Below, piece by piece: positions 32,389-41,402 of a stretch of 54,395 bases of DNA. The stretch covers positions 1-54,395 of the forward strand of contig JASHOE010000242.1 in assembly GCA_030041275.1 (NCBI GenBank), read 5' to 3'. The DNA is from Streptosporangiaceae bacterium. GTDB lineage: Bacteria > Actinomycetota > Actinomycetes > Streptosporangiales > Streptosporangiaceae. The notes under the pieces were generated by a model. That model saw nothing but the letters and a program-made list of their open reading frames with translations, was not told the DNA's origin and ran no database searches. The translations under genes and the position numbers were made by a program. Each line of letters starts with the position of its first letter. The first letter of the stretch is position 1.

Positions 32389-34596
32389 ATGGCACCGAAC
32401 GACAAGGCGGGTAGCGGCAAGGGCGCGATCGGCGGCGACCGGGACAAGTCCCTGGAGATCGCGCTCGCGCAGATCGAGCGTCAGTTCGGTCGGGGCGCCA
32501 TCATGCGGCTCGGCGACGAAACTCGTACTGCAGTCGAGGTCATCCCGACCGGGTCCATTGCCCTGGATGTAGCACTCGGCATCGGCGGCTTTCCCCGTGG
32601 CCGGATCGTCGAGGTATATGGTCCGGAGAGCTCCGGCAAGACGAGCCTGGCGCTGCACGCCTTGGCGAATGCACAGAAGGCCGGGGGCATCGCGGCCTTC
32701 ATCGACGCCGAGCACGCGCTCGATCCGGAATACGCCAAGAAGCTGGGTGTCGACACCGACGCGCTGCTGGTGTCCCAGCCGGACACCGGCGAGCAGGCGC
32801 TCGAGATCGCGGACATGCTGATCCGTTCTGGCGCGATCGACATCATCGTCATCGACTCGGTTGCCGCCCTGGTGCCGAAGGCGGAGATCGAGGGCGAGAT
32901 GGGCGACAGTCACGTCGGCCTGCAGGCCCGTCTCATGTCGCAGGCGCTCCGCAAGATCGCCGGTGCGCTCAATCAGACAAAGACCACGGCGATCTTCATC
33001 AACCAGCTGCGGGAACGCATCGGCGTGATGTTCGGATGCATGTCCTACACCACCCGAGTCACTCTTGCTGACGGCAGCCAGGAGAAGATCGGCAAGATTG
33101 TTAATCAGCGGATGGACGTCGAAGTTCTGTCCTACGACCCAGTGACCTGCGAGGTTGTCCCGAGGAAGATCGTCAACTGGTTCAACAACGGGCGAGCGGA
33201 CCACTTCCTGCAGTTCACTGTCGCTAAGTCCGGCGGCAACGGCAGAGCTCAGTTCTCCGCTACGGGCAATCACCTGATCCGGACTCCGGGCGGGTGGCGA
33301 CCGGCAGATGAGCTGATTGTGGGAGATCGGCTCCTCGTGACCGAGCCACATCGGCTGAGCGACCAGCAGATTCAGGTGATCCTTGGCTCGTTGATGGGTG
33401 ACGGCAACCTGTCACCGAATCTCCGTGACAGGTCAGGAACTCGCTTCCGCCTAGGCCATGGGGTGAAGCAGTCCGCATACCTGGACTGGAAGGTCTCACT
33501 GCTCGGCAACATCGAGTGCTCGCGGACGGTGAACGCCAAGGGCGCCGTGTTCGCGGACTTCACTTCGCTCGCCGAACTCGCGGAGCTTCATGACGTCGTC
33601 TACATGGGTGACGGCAAGAAGCACTTGACGTGGGACTACCTGAAGGCGCTCACGCCGCTCGCCCTGGCAGTCTGGTACATGGACGATGGCTGCTTCGTGT
33701 TGCGCTCGAAAGGTCTGCAAGAGCGCACTCAGGGGGGCAGCGGCCGGATCGAGATCTGCGTAGAGGCGATGAGCCCAGGCTCGCGCGAGCGCCTGATACA
33801 GCACTTGCAGGACAGTTACGGCCTCGACATCAGGCTTAAGAGCCGCGGGCGCCTGGGGAAGGCGACGCTGCTCTTTACAACGTCAGCGACGGCGAAGTTC
33901 CAGAAGCTGGTGGCGCCGTACGTGCACCCGTCGATGGACTACAAGCTCCTTCCCCGGTTCCGGCAGCGGTTCAGCGTGCAGCCGGAGTTCGTGGAGCCCG
34001 AACTGAGGCTGCAACCTGCACGGATCCTGGACATCCATGTCAAGCCGCCCACACGCTCCATGAACAGGTTCGATATCGAAGTGGAAGGTGGTCACAACTA
34101 CTTCGTAGACGGTGTCATGGTGCACAATAGCCCCGAAACTACGACCGGTGGAAAGGCGCTGAAGTTCTACGCCTCAATACGGCTGGATATTCGTCGGATT
34201 GAGACTCTGAAAGACGGAACTGACGCAGTCGGAAACAGGACGCGCGTCAAGGTCGTGAAGAATAAAATGGCGCCCCCATTCAAAAATGCAGAATTCGATA
34301 TTCTGTACGGAATTGGCATTAGTCGCGAGGGCAGCCTTATCGACCTCGGCGTGGAGCAGGGCATCGTCCGCAAGTCGGGCGCCTGGTATACCTACGACGG
34401 CGACCAGCTCGGCCAGGGCAAGGAGAACGCCAGGAACTTCCTGCGCGACAACCCTGACCTCGCCAACGAGATCGAGAAGAAGATCAAGGAGAAGCTCGGT
34501 GTGGGCGCGAGGCTGGACGTCGAGCCCGAGCAGACCGTGGGCCTGAGCCTCACCGAGAAAGGCATGGCGACGGTGCGCAGTCTGCGCGCCGAGTAA
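32389..34596 (+). CDS. recA: RecA recombinase precursor containing an intein
   Basis: A 735-aa precursor; after splicing about 371 aa, normal for RecA. Central recombinase, DNA strand exchange and LexA co-protease. Walker A GPESSGKT at residues 78-85, [25 protein letters not shown], the L2 region interrupted at GVMFG, and the C-terminal [16 protein letters not shown]. The intein occupies residues 217-580 and Ser581 begins the C-extein ([16 protein letters not shown]). ATG at 32389 has AGGAG 6 nt upstream. The C-extein from 34129 to about 34323 uses many AT-ending codons (about 29 of 65 by hand count) unlike the rest. Followed by recX. Confidence 0.97.
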   Translation: MAPNDKAGSGKGAIGGDRDKSLEIALAQIERQFGRGAIMRLGDETRTAVEVIPTGSIALDVALGIGGFPRGRIVEVYGPESSGKTSLALHALANAQKAGGIAAFIDAEHALDPEYAKKLGVDTDALLVSQPDTGEQALEIADMLIRSGAIDIIVIDSVAALVPKAEIEGEMGDSHVGLQARLMSQALRKIAGALNQTKTTAIFINQLRERIGVMFGCMSYTTRVTLADGSQEKIGKIVNQRMDVEVLSYDPVTCEVVPRKIVNWFNNGRADHFLQFTVAKSGGNGRAQFSATGNHLIRTPGGWRPADELIVGDRLLVTEPHRLSDQQIQVILGSLMGDGNLSPNLRDRSGTRFRLGHGVKQSAYLDWKVSLLGNIECSRTVNAKGAVFADFTSLAELAELHDVVYMGDGKKHLTWDYLKALTPLALAVWYMDDGCFVLRSKGLQERTQGGSGRIEICVEAMSPGSRERLIQHLQDSYGLDIRLKSRGRLGKATLLFTTSATAKFQKLVAPYVHPSMDYKLLPRFRQRFSVQPEFVEPELRLQPARILDIHVKPPTRSMNRFDIEVEGGHNYFVDGVMVHNSPETTTGGKALKFYASIRLDIRRIETLKDGTDAVGNRTRVKVVKNKMAPPFKNAEFDILYGIGISREGSLIDLGVEQGIVRKSGAWYTYDGDQLGQGKENARNFLRDNPDLANEIEKKIKEKLGVGARLDVEPEQTVGLSLTEKGMATVRSLRAE
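33037..34128 (+). mobile_element. RecA intein with LAGLIDADG homing endonuclease
   Basis: A 364-residue self-splicing intein, in frame between Gly216 and Ser581 of the precursor. Cys1 ([10 protein letters not shown]), block B with His ([14 protein letters not shown]), two dodecapeptide motifs of a DOD endonuclease ([11 protein letters not shown] and [10 protein letters not shown], acidic residues present), block F ([17 protein letters not shown]) and terminal VMVHN with the penultimate His and Asn. All splicing and endonuclease landmarks look intact. The length and site resemble the RecA intein of the M. leprae type rather than that of M. tuberculosis, as I recall. Base use is less GC-rich than flanking genes. 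Confidence 0.95.
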
Positions 34597-34608
34597 CCGG
34601 GCCGAGCA

Positions 34609-35316
34609 GTGACGGCCACGCCGCGACCGCGCAATGAGCCCAGCAGGCGACGCGGACGTCGCGCGTTGCCTCGCGGTGAAGCCGGCGACGAACTGGCGAA
34701 CGATCGCGTTGGCGGGCGTGCGCGTCGCCGCACCCAGACTGAGCGCAGGACCGGCTTCGCCGCAGCCGACGCCGATCCGGAGGCGATCGCACGGCAGATC
34801 TGCTTGCGGCTCCTGACGGCTGCGCCGCGTACCCAGGCCGAGCTCGCCGCCGCGCTCCAGCGCCGCGGCGTGCCCGAGGACGCGGCCGCCGCGGTGCTGC
34901 AAAGGTTCGCTGAGGTCAAGCTCATCGACGACGAGGTGTTCGCGCGCGCCTGGGTCGAGTCTCGTCACCATGGCCGCGGCCTCGCGGGCCGAGCGCTCGG
35001 GGCCGAACTCCGCCAGCGCGGTGTGGCCTCCGATGAGATCGAGGCTGCGCTGGGCCAGCTCAGCCCGGAGCAGGAGCTAGCGACCGCGCGCGAACTCGTG
35101 GAGCAGCGGCTGCCTGGCACCGCGGGCATGCCGCCGATGGCCAGGATGCGCCGGCTAACAAGTGTGCTGGCGAGGAAGGGCTACTCGGCTGGGCTCGCGT
35201 ACCGCGTTGTCCGCGAGGCGCTTGAGCAGGAGTCGCCGAGCGGCCTCGTTCCCTCTTATGATCATGAGCTTTTCCCTGAGCCCGATGACGATGAAGCCCC
35301 TTCCGAAGAGTACTGA
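34609..35316 (+). CDS. recX: RecX regulatory protein
   Basis: A 235-aa modulator of RecA filaments. After a basic, disordered N-terminus of about 55 residues comes the helical RecX core of three-helix repeats (ARQICLRLLTAAPRTQAELAAALQRRGV, LIDDEVFARAWVESRHHGRGLAGRAL, ELRQRGVASDEIEAAL) and an acidic C-terminus (FPEPDDDEAPSEEY). GTG at 34609 is 12 bp after the recA stop, so the two are co-transcribed. The N-terminal extension is longer than in enteric RecX (about 166 aa) but common in actinobacteria. Confidence 0.93.
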   Translation: MTATPRPRNEPSRRRGRRALPRGEAGDELANDRVGGRARRRTQTERRTGFAAADADPEAIARQICLRLLTAAPRTQAELAAALQRRGVPEDAAAAVLQRFAEVKLIDDEVFARAWVESRHHGRGLAGRALGAELRQRGVASDEIEAALGQLSPEQELATARELVEQRLPGTAGMPPMARMRRLTSVLARKGYSAGLAYRVVREALEQESPSGLVPSYDHELFPEPDDDEAPSEEY

Positions 35317-35903
35317 GCGTAGCGGAGCGACAACCAAGATCATCTGCACGTGCTTGCTCAAATCGTTATAAGCGCTTAGCCTCACGGCAGCGAGGTTTTC
35401 TGCTCTGTGCAACGAAGTTCGGCGTGTTAGGACGTTCACAAATACACAAGGCATGACGGCGGGCGACGACTGTCGCGCTGTCGGAGAGCCTGGTAGTAGC
35501 GGACGAACGGAGGCAACGGCGCAGGTCGGCGCGGCGAATAGGTAGGTCGCCTGGTCGGCTAGGTCGGCGGCCCGACGAAGGGAGAGTGCAGGACGGAGCG
35601 AGTGCTCGTCACGGCATAGGTACGCGGCGCGCCCGCGGAGCCAGCAGGTGACCGGTCATGACTGCAGGGCAGAGAAGCACCGCAGCATTACCGGTGACGT
35701 GCAGACTTCGTCGCTCTGGGTCACCAGCACCCGATCTGTGCGACACCGATAGTGCACAGACGCGGAGGCTGGCGGTGGTCCCCGGCAGCATGGAATGCGT
35801 CCCGCCGGGCATCTGCTGCTCTGGGCAGTAGCGCCTCGCTGCAGGCACGCGTGCCTGCCAGAGGTCGACGACCGCGTCGGCCACCGGTAGGAGAGGGGCG
35901 ACC
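35317..35903. other. 587-bp intergenic region with promoter-like boxes and a perfect palindrome
   Basis: No protein gene is supported between recX and rny. On the plus strand TTGCTC (35354-35359), 17 bp, TAGCCT (35377-35382) forms a credible promoter. An 18-bp perfect palindrome GCAGGCACGCGTGCCTGC lies at 35841-35858, 46 bp before the rny start. A long 5' leader or an unrecognised small RNA is possible; I recognise no riboswitch. Confidence 0.5.
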
Positions 35904-37583
35904 TTGAACGGCAGCGGGGCTGTGCTTGCACTGGCGATCGTCGGCTGCCTGGCCGCCATCGCCGCGCTATCCGTCCTAGTCGTCGTGCTCCGGCGGGGCA
36001 GCTTGCAGACGCCGCCGCGTACCGCAGCGGAGCGTCGCGAAGACGCACAGCTAACGGTGGCCGACAATCCTCAGGCGACGTCGGAGGTGCAGACCTACGC
36101 CGCCGAATTGCGGACCCAGGCAGAGCGCGAAGCGGCGGACATCCTCAGCAGGGTTGAAAGCGCCGCGACAGCCGCAGGGGAGACCCGCAAGGAAGCTGAG
36201 GCGGCAGCCACCGCAGCGCGGGAAGAGGCCACCGCCGCCCGGGAAGAGGCGCGCTCGGCTAGGGAAGAAGCTCGCTCGGCTAAGGAGGAGACCCGGCGGG
36301 TGCGGGCCGAGCTTGAGCGCCGCGAGGACCGCCTGGTCGAGCGTGAGCAGCGCATGGACGAGCTCGCCCGCAGGGCCGAGCAGCGCGCCGCTGATCTCGA
36401 CGCCCGCAAGGAGGAGCTCGACAAGCTCGGCGTCGAGCGGCGGCAGGAGCTGGAGCGCGTCGCGGGGCTGTCATCCGACCAGGCCAAGAGCGAGCTCGTT
36501 TCGGCCATAGAGAACCAGGCCAAGCGCGACGCCGCTCGGATCGTGAGAGACATCGAGGCCGAGGCGCAGCGCGAAGGTAACAAGCGCGCGCGCAAGGTCG
36601 TCACCCTGGCGATCCAGCGCATCGCGAGTGAGCAGACGAGCGAGTCCGTCGTCTCGGTCCTGCACCTGCCCGGCGATGAGATGAAGGGCCGGATCATCGG
36701 CCGGGAGGGCCGCAACATCCGCGCGTTCGAGGCCGTGACCGGGGTAAACCTGATCATCGATGACACGCCCGAAGCTGTCCTGCTGTCGTGTTTCGACCCG
36801 GTCCGACGCGAGACTGGGAGACTGACTCTGGAACGCCTGGTTCTCGACGGGCGGATCCATCCGCAGCGCATCGAAGAGGCATACGAGCGCAGCAAGGCCG
36901 AGATCGAGGCGCTTTGCGTGCGTGCAGGTGAAGACGCGCTGATCGACGTGGGCATCACCGACATGCACCCCGAGCTGACGAACCTGCTCGGCCGGCTTCG
37001 GTACCGGACCTCCTATGGGCAGAACGTGCTCAAGCACTTGGTCGAGTCCGCCCACATCGCGGGGATGATGGCGAGCGAGCTCGGTATGGACATGGTGCTG
37101 CTGAAGCGCTGCACGCTCCTCCACGACATCGGCAAGGCACTGACCCACGAGGTGCAGGGCAGTCATGCCCTCATCGGCGCTGAGATTGCGCGCAAATACG
37201 GCGAGTCGGAGGACGTCGTGCACGCCATCGAGGCACACCACAACGAGGTCGAGGTCCGCACGGTTGAGGCTGTGCTGACCCAGGCGGCCGACGCCATCAG
37301 CGGCAGCCGGCCCGGCGCGCGCCGCGAATCGCTCGAGGCTTACGTCCGTCGGCTGGAGCGACTGGAAGCCATAGCGAACGCGCAGGAGGGCGTCGACAAG
37401 GTGTTCGCCATGCAGGCCGGCCGCGAAATCCGGGTGATGGTCAAGCCCGGCGACGTCGACGATATCCAGGCCCAGGTCATCGCCCGCGATGTCGCCAAGC
37501 GCATCGAAGACGAGCTCACGTACCCGGGCCAGATCCGCGTCACCGTCATCCGCGAGTCGCGCGCCATCGAGTTCGCGCGCTAG
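35904..37583 (+). CDS. rny: Ribonuclease Y
   Basis: A 559-aa membrane-anchored endoribonuclease of mRNA decay. Residues about 5-30 form the single membrane helix (VLALAIVGCLAAIAALSVLVVVL); about 60-210 are a charged coiled coil with runs of EEARSA/REEA repeats; KH domain near GRIIGREGRNIRAFEAVTG; HD domain with the metal motif LLHDIGKALTHE; C-terminal YPGQIRVTVIRESRAIEFAR as in the family. TTG at 35904 is preceded by AGGAGAGGGG. Length (about 520 in Bacillus) is slightly greater because of the coiled coil. No operon partner is evident. Confidence 0.95.
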   Translation: MNGSGAVLALAIVGCLAAIAALSVLVVVLRRGSLQTPPRTAAERREDAQLTVADNPQATSEVQTYAAELRTQAEREAADILSRVESAATAAGETRKEAEAAATAAREEATAAREEARSAREEARSAKEETRRVRAELERREDRLVEREQRMDELARRAEQRAADLDARKEELDKLGVERRQELERVAGLSSDQAKSELVSAIENQAKRDAARIVRDIEAEAQREGNKRARKVVTLAIQRIASEQTSESVVSVLHLPGDEMKGRIIGREGRNIRAFEAVTGVNLIIDDTPEAVLLSCFDPVRRETGRLTLERLVLDGRIHPQRIEEAYERSKAEIEALCVRAGEDALIDVGITDMHPELTNLLGRLRYRTSYGQNVLKHLVESAHIAGMMASELGMDMVLLKRCTLLHDIGKALTHEVQGSHALIGAEIARKYGESEDVVHAIEAHHNEVEVRTVEAVLTQAADAISGSRPGARRESLEAYVRRLERLEAIANAQEGVDKVFAMQAGREIRVMVKPGDVDDIQAQVIARDVAKRIEDELTYPGQIRVTVIRESRAIEFAR

Positions 37584-37595
37584 GGCCCTGGAGTC

Positions 37596-38093
37596 TCAGT
37601 CTTTGAGCCGGAACGCCAGCTGCGTCTGCCACTTGCTCATGTCTGGCTGCTCGGCAGGGTCAGTCAGGTAGAACTCCAGTCGGCAGCCCCACTGCTCGCC
37701 TGCGTCGGTCTGTGACACGTCCCAGGCGAGGCCGCGCGCATCGGCCCAGTCGAGCAGCTCGGACGTAGCGGCAACCAGGGTGTTCGGAGCGCCGGTATGG
37801 GTCATGACGGCAAACCGGCCAGCCGGCAGCGTCGCCCCACGGACTTCGCCGCTACTTTCCGGCACCGCCGAAGCAACCGGAACACCGGCTTCGACCAGAA
37901 GCTGCCGTTCCATGTCGATGACGTGGTACCGGAAGAATGGCGGGCCGGCTGGCGCGATGCCGGAGGCGCCGAGCCAGCCGAAGATCTCGGGAATGCGATC
38001 GGCCACAGAGCCCACGGCGGCCATGGTCACCCATGCTGATATGCCAACGTAATGCTGGGCCGGCCGCTCCACGATTTCCGGCGCGACGTCCAC
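37596..38093 (-). CDS. GyrI-like/AraC-effector-binding domain protein
   Basis: A 165-aa stand-alone effector-binding domain (VERPAQHYVGISAWVTM, FFRYHVIDMERQLLVEAGVPV, LPAGRFAVMTHTGAPNTL, WGCRLEFYLTDPAEQPD) of the SRPBCC-unrelated GyrI-like fold that binds small hydrophobic ligands. GTG start with GGAGGGAG 6 nt before it. It lies 25 bp after the MerR regulator gene on the same strand, whose C-terminal half has the same type of domain, so the two probably bind the same ligand. May sequester or degrade the inducer. Confidence 0.8.
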   Translation of the reverse strand: MDVAPEIVERPAQHYVGISAWVTMAAVGSVADRIPEIFGWLGASGIAPAGPPFFRYHVIDMERQLLVEAGVPVASAVPESSGEVRGATLPAGRFAVMTHTGAPNTLVAATSELLDWADARGLAWDVSQTDAGEQWGCRLEFYLTDPAEQPDMSKWQTQLAFRLKD

Positions 38094-38118
38094 TTCGGTC
38101 TCCCTCCTGTTGCGCGAC

Positions 38119-38940
38119 TTACCTCGGCGCTATTGGTTCCTGGAGCTCAGTCACCCAGTCGTCCCGGACGTCGCTGAACCTGAGCGTCAGTTCGCGCGCA
38201 TAACCGAGCGACCGGTAGCCGCTGCCATCGATCCATCTGGCTAGTGCCTGGATGCTGGGCAGAACGTCGTCCATCGAGCCGTGATGGATCAGCGTGGCCG
38301 CAGACGGGATCTCGCTGAGGTCGACGACATCGAATCCGTGCGCGGCGCCGTCGCCCGCAGCGATCGGCAGCGTGGCGTGCACCTTGATAGATCCCGCGTC
38401 ATCGCCAGCGTCTTCGTAGTACGCGACGCCGGGGCCGGCAATGGCGATGCCTGCCTCGCATAGCCGACGAGGCAGCTCGTGATACAGCAACTGGATGACC
38501 GGTGTGATGAACTGCGGCTCGTAGCCATCGGCGGGAGCGCTGAGTTCGGCGACCCGCACCGCCGTGATGCGCTTGACCACGACGGGAGCTGGCTCCTCCG
38601 CTTCGCTCTCGATGGCCAGCAGCCTGGTCTCGACCTGCGTCAGCCGGGCGGCGTCGGTCGCTATCTGCTCTTGCAACTCGGCCTGCCGCAACCGCAACAT
38701 GCCGCGCAGCTCAGCCGGGCTGACGTCGTCGGCCAGGATCGCGGCCACTTGCTGCAGGGTGAATCCCAGGCTCTTCAGGGCGATGATCCGGTTCAGCCGG
38801 GAAAGCTGGCTTGCCTCATAGAAGCGATATCCCGTCGCCGGGTCGACGCGCACCGGCTCGAGCAGTCCGATCGCGTCGTAATGACGCAGCATGCGCACGG
38901 ATACCCGGCCGTGCCTGGCGAACTCTCCGATGGCGAACAT
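38119..38940 (-). CDS. MerR family regulator with GyrI-like C-terminal domain
   Basis: A 273-aa activator-type regulator. Residues 1-70: MerR winged helix (FAIGEFARHGRVSVRMLRHY, LLEPVRVDPATGYRFYEASQL). Residues 75-115: coiled-coil dimer helix. Residues about 120-273: GyrI-like ligand-binding domain (FDVVDLSEIPSAATLIHHGS), as in BmrR/TipA-type multidrug sensors. It is the first gene of a two-gene operon with a GyrI-like protein and is preceded by a typical 19-bp-spacer operator, so autoregulation is likely. Ligand unknown; a hydrophobic cation or antibiotic would be usual. Confidence 0.92.
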   Translation of the reverse strand: MFAIGEFARHGRVSVRMLRHYDAIGLLEPVRVDPATGYRFYEASQLSRLNRIIALKSLGFTLQQVAAILADDVSPAELRGMLRLRQAELQEQIATDAARLTQVETRLLAIESEAEEPAPVVVKRITAVRVAELSAPADGYEPQFITPVIQLLYHELPRRLCEAGIAIAGPGVAYYEDAGDDAGSIKVHATLPIAAGDGAAHGFDVVDLSEIPSAATLIHHGSMDDVLPSIQALARWIDGSGYRSLGYARELTLRFSDVRDDWVTELQEPIAPR

Positions 38941-38950
38941 GACATCCCCA

Positions 38951-38981
38951 TGCTTAGACCCTCACACGATGTCAGGGTCAA
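38951..38981 (-). promoter_or_regulatory. MerR-type promoter/operator with 19-bp spacer
   Basis: On the minus strand TTGACC (38976-38981) and TAAGCA (38951-38956) are separated by 19 bp instead of 17. The spacer carries GACCCT and AGGGTC (38957-38962, 38974-38979) as a perfect inverted repeat. This is the hallmark of MerR-activated promoters; the transcript would start only a few bases before the ATG at 38940. Confidence 0.8.
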
Positions 38982-39108
38982 GCCTTACGCCGAAGCATCG
39001 CCACGGAATCGGGGCGGCAGGAGCTGCATCTGTCCGTGGGCCGCTACATCAGGCCCATGGAGGGAACGCCCTTGCCGTCGGCCACACTCCCGCGGTACGG
39101 CCGCGGAT

Positions 39109-41274
39109 CTAGTCCTCGCCGGGAGAGGACTGCGCATCACCCGGTGAGATAACGGCAACCCGGGGGACGCCTGGCGGCTCGAAGCCGAGGATCTGGCCGT
39201 AGAAGGACAGCTCCGCCTCCAGAGCGGTGGCGATGGTTTCCGCCTTGCGGAAGCCGTGTGACTCGCCCTCGAACGGGAGATAGGCGTACCGGATCCCGTG
39301 CGCTGCCAGGTCGGCGGCGATGCTTTCCGACTGCGCTGGCAGCACGATCGGGTCGTCGAGTCCTTGCAGCAGCAGAATCGGGCAGGTCTGACCGGTGACG
39401 TGGCCGAGCGGTGCACGCTCGTCATACCGGGTCTCGTAACCCGGCAACGGGCCGATAAGACCGTCGAGGTAGCGCGACTCAAAGTCGTGCGTGCTCGCAG
39501 CGAAGCTGCGCAGGTCGGATACGCCGAAGAGCGACACCGCCGCGCCGAACACGCGCCCGCGCCACACGCCGGTCGTCACCGCCGCGAGCGCCGTCCAGCC
39601 GCCTGCCGAGCCGCCGCGGATGGCGATCCGCGCCGGGTCGGCGTTCGCCGACTCCGCTACCCAGCGCGCCGCGGCGATGGCGTCGTGCACGTCGACGATG
39701 CCCCACTCGCGGCGCAGCCGTTCGCGGTACTGCCGGCCGTACCCGCTGGAGCCCCCGTAGTTGACGTCGATGATGCCGATCCCGCGGCTGGTGAAGTAGG
39801 CCTTCGTGAGATCAAGAATGCCGGTGGCCCGGCTGGTCGGCCCGCCGTGCACCCAGACCACGTAGGGCGCGAGCTCGCCCGCGGGCCCGCCCACCTCAGG
39901 GTTAGTCGGCGGGTACAGCAGTGCATGAACAACCTGGCCGTACGGGCCCTCGAAGTCGACGTGCTGCGGTACCGGCAGGTAAGCCTCGTCAGGAAGGTCG
40001 CGCCCGCCGCGCTGCAACACCTCGGTCTTCCCGGTGGCGGCGTCGATCCTGACGACGGCTGGCGGTGTCGCCGGGCCACCCGCCACCGCGACGATCGACT
40101 CGCCGTCAGCCGCCAGCGTCGGGACGCCACTCGGTGCGAACTCGGCGAACGGCGTGTCGATGTCCTTCAGCTCAAAGGACTCGGGGTCGAGGATGCCGAG
40201 CCCGGCCGGTCCCGCGCCGTGAGTGACCGCCAGCCTGCCGTCCCCTAGCAGCGCAAACGGCCTGGCGCCAAGCCGCCATAGCGGCGCGGCGAATTCCTCC
40301 TCCGCCGGGTAGAGAGCCAGGGGCGGTTCGCCGGCGAGGCTCACCTGGTAGAGGTTCCACCAGCCCGGCCAGTCCGTTGCGACGTACAGGCTGGTGTTGT
40401 CCCGCCACAGCGGCGCCAGCACCGACTCCCGGGGGCCGCCCATGAGCAAGCGCGCCTTGCCGGCAACGCCCTTGTCCAGCGGTGCCACCCACAACTCGGT
40501 GCCGTCCCATGGCATGTGCGGGTGGTTCCAGCTGATCCAGGCCAGCCATCGGCCGTCCGGCGACGGTGTGGGATAGGCGACAAAGGTGGTACCGCTGGCC
40601 AGGGTCCGGATGGCCTCGGGCTGCTCGGCTGCGGACCCGTCCAGCGGGATGGCCACGATCGAACGCCCCACCTTGGCGCCGTCGTGCCGCTCCTGGACGC
40701 ACCAGACCTCCGTCCGGTCCGGCGACAGCGCGAAGTCGGCGTAGCGCAGTGCCCGCTCTTGCAGCGGTCCCGAATTGTCAGCGGCGTGAACCTCGACGGG
40801 ATCGGGGGTGATCGGCTGGGGCTCCTCCGCCGAGCCGGCGCTCGCCGGCGCCAGATACAGCCGCTGGTCCGTGAAGTTCGCGAACAGCAGCAGGTGTCCG
40901 CGCTGACCGCGCGACCCGGACAGCGCGGTCCTCGGGATCGGCAGGTAGGACTGACCGCCGTACTCGTGCACCCGGCTCCTGGCGTTCCACGGCGCAGGCA
41001 GCAGCGACGTCAGCTTGCCGCCCGAGCTTTGCATGATCGTTATGCGACCGCCCTCGTCGGGCAGGACCTGCTGCCACCAGACGCGGCTGCCAAGAATGGT
41101 CGGAAAGACGCCGGACGCCTGCGCTCGGGCGACCTCCGCGGCGGTGACGGGTGACGGCCATTCACCGAAGGGCACGGCCGGAAGCGTGGGTTCCAGGCTG
41201 ACCTGGTCATCTGCTGTTCCGCCCGCCGTCGTCGCCGGATCGTCGGCTTCGTGCCCGCTCGCTGTCATAGCCAT
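39109..41274 (-). CDS. Prolyl oligopeptidase family (S9) serine peptidase
   Basis: A 721-aa cytosolic peptidase. The first two-thirds are a beta-propeller with WD40-like PD40 blades ([39 protein letters not shown]); the last 250 residues are an alpha/beta hydrolase. Catalytic Ser in [14 protein letters not shown], Asp in [13 protein letters not shown] and His in [10 protein letters not shown]; oxyanion-type [14 protein letters not shown] is present. ATG at 41274 has AGGTAGGG 6 nt before it; ATG 41268 is also possible. No signal peptide. Divergent from miaB. Exact substrate (dipeptidyl, acylaminoacyl or oligopeptide) unknown. Confidence 0.92.
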   Translation of the reverse strand: MAMTASGHEADDPATTAGGTADDQVSLEPTLPAVPFGEWPSPVTAAEVARAQASGVFPTILGSRVWWQQVLPDEGGRITIMQSSGGKLTSLLPAPWNARSRVHEYGGQSYLPIPRTALSGSRGQRGHLLLFANFTDQRLYLAPASAGSAEEPQPITPDPVEVHAADNSGPLQERALRYADFALSPDRTEVWCVQERHDGAKVGRSIVAIPLDGSAAEQPEAIRTLASGTTFVAYPTPSPDGRWLAWISWNHPHMPWDGTELWVAPLDKGVAGKARLLMGGPRESVLAPLWRDNTSLYVATDWPGWWNLYQVSLAGEPPLALYPAEEEFAAPLWRLGARPFALLGDGRLAVTHGAGPAGLGILDPESFELKDIDTPFAEFAPSGVPTLAADGESIVAVAGGPATPPAVVRIDAATGKTEVLQRGGRDLPDEAYLPVPQHVDFEGPYGQVVHALLYPPTNPEVGGPAGELAPYVVWVHGGPTSRATGILDLTKAYFTSRGIGIIDVNYGGSSGYGRQYRERLRREWGIVDVHDAIAAARWVAESANADPARIAIRGGSAGGWTALAAVTTGVWRGRVFGAAVSLFGVSDLRSFAASTHDFESRYLDGLIGPLPGYETRYDERAPLGHVTGQTCPILLLQGLDDPIVLPAQSESIAADLAAHGIRYAYLPFEGESHGFRKAETIATALEAELSFYGQILGFEPPGVPRVAVISPGDAQSSPGED

Positions 41275-41389
41275 ATGGTGCCCTACCTGGCGGTCCCGTG
41301 CTGGGGCGAATCGGGACACTCGCGGAAGAGGCCGCAGGCCGGACTTCGAGCCCTGCCGACATGTGGCCGGCTCGCTCCTGGCGGGCATC

Positions 41390-41395
41390 TACCCT
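41390..41395 (+). promoter_or_regulatory. -10 box TACCCT of leaderless miaB
   Basis: TACCCT ends 7 nt before the ATG at 41403. There is no ribosome site. The -35 region is weak. The transcript probably starts at the A of the start codon. Confidence 0.5.
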
Positions 41396-41402
41396 TGTCT
41401 GC

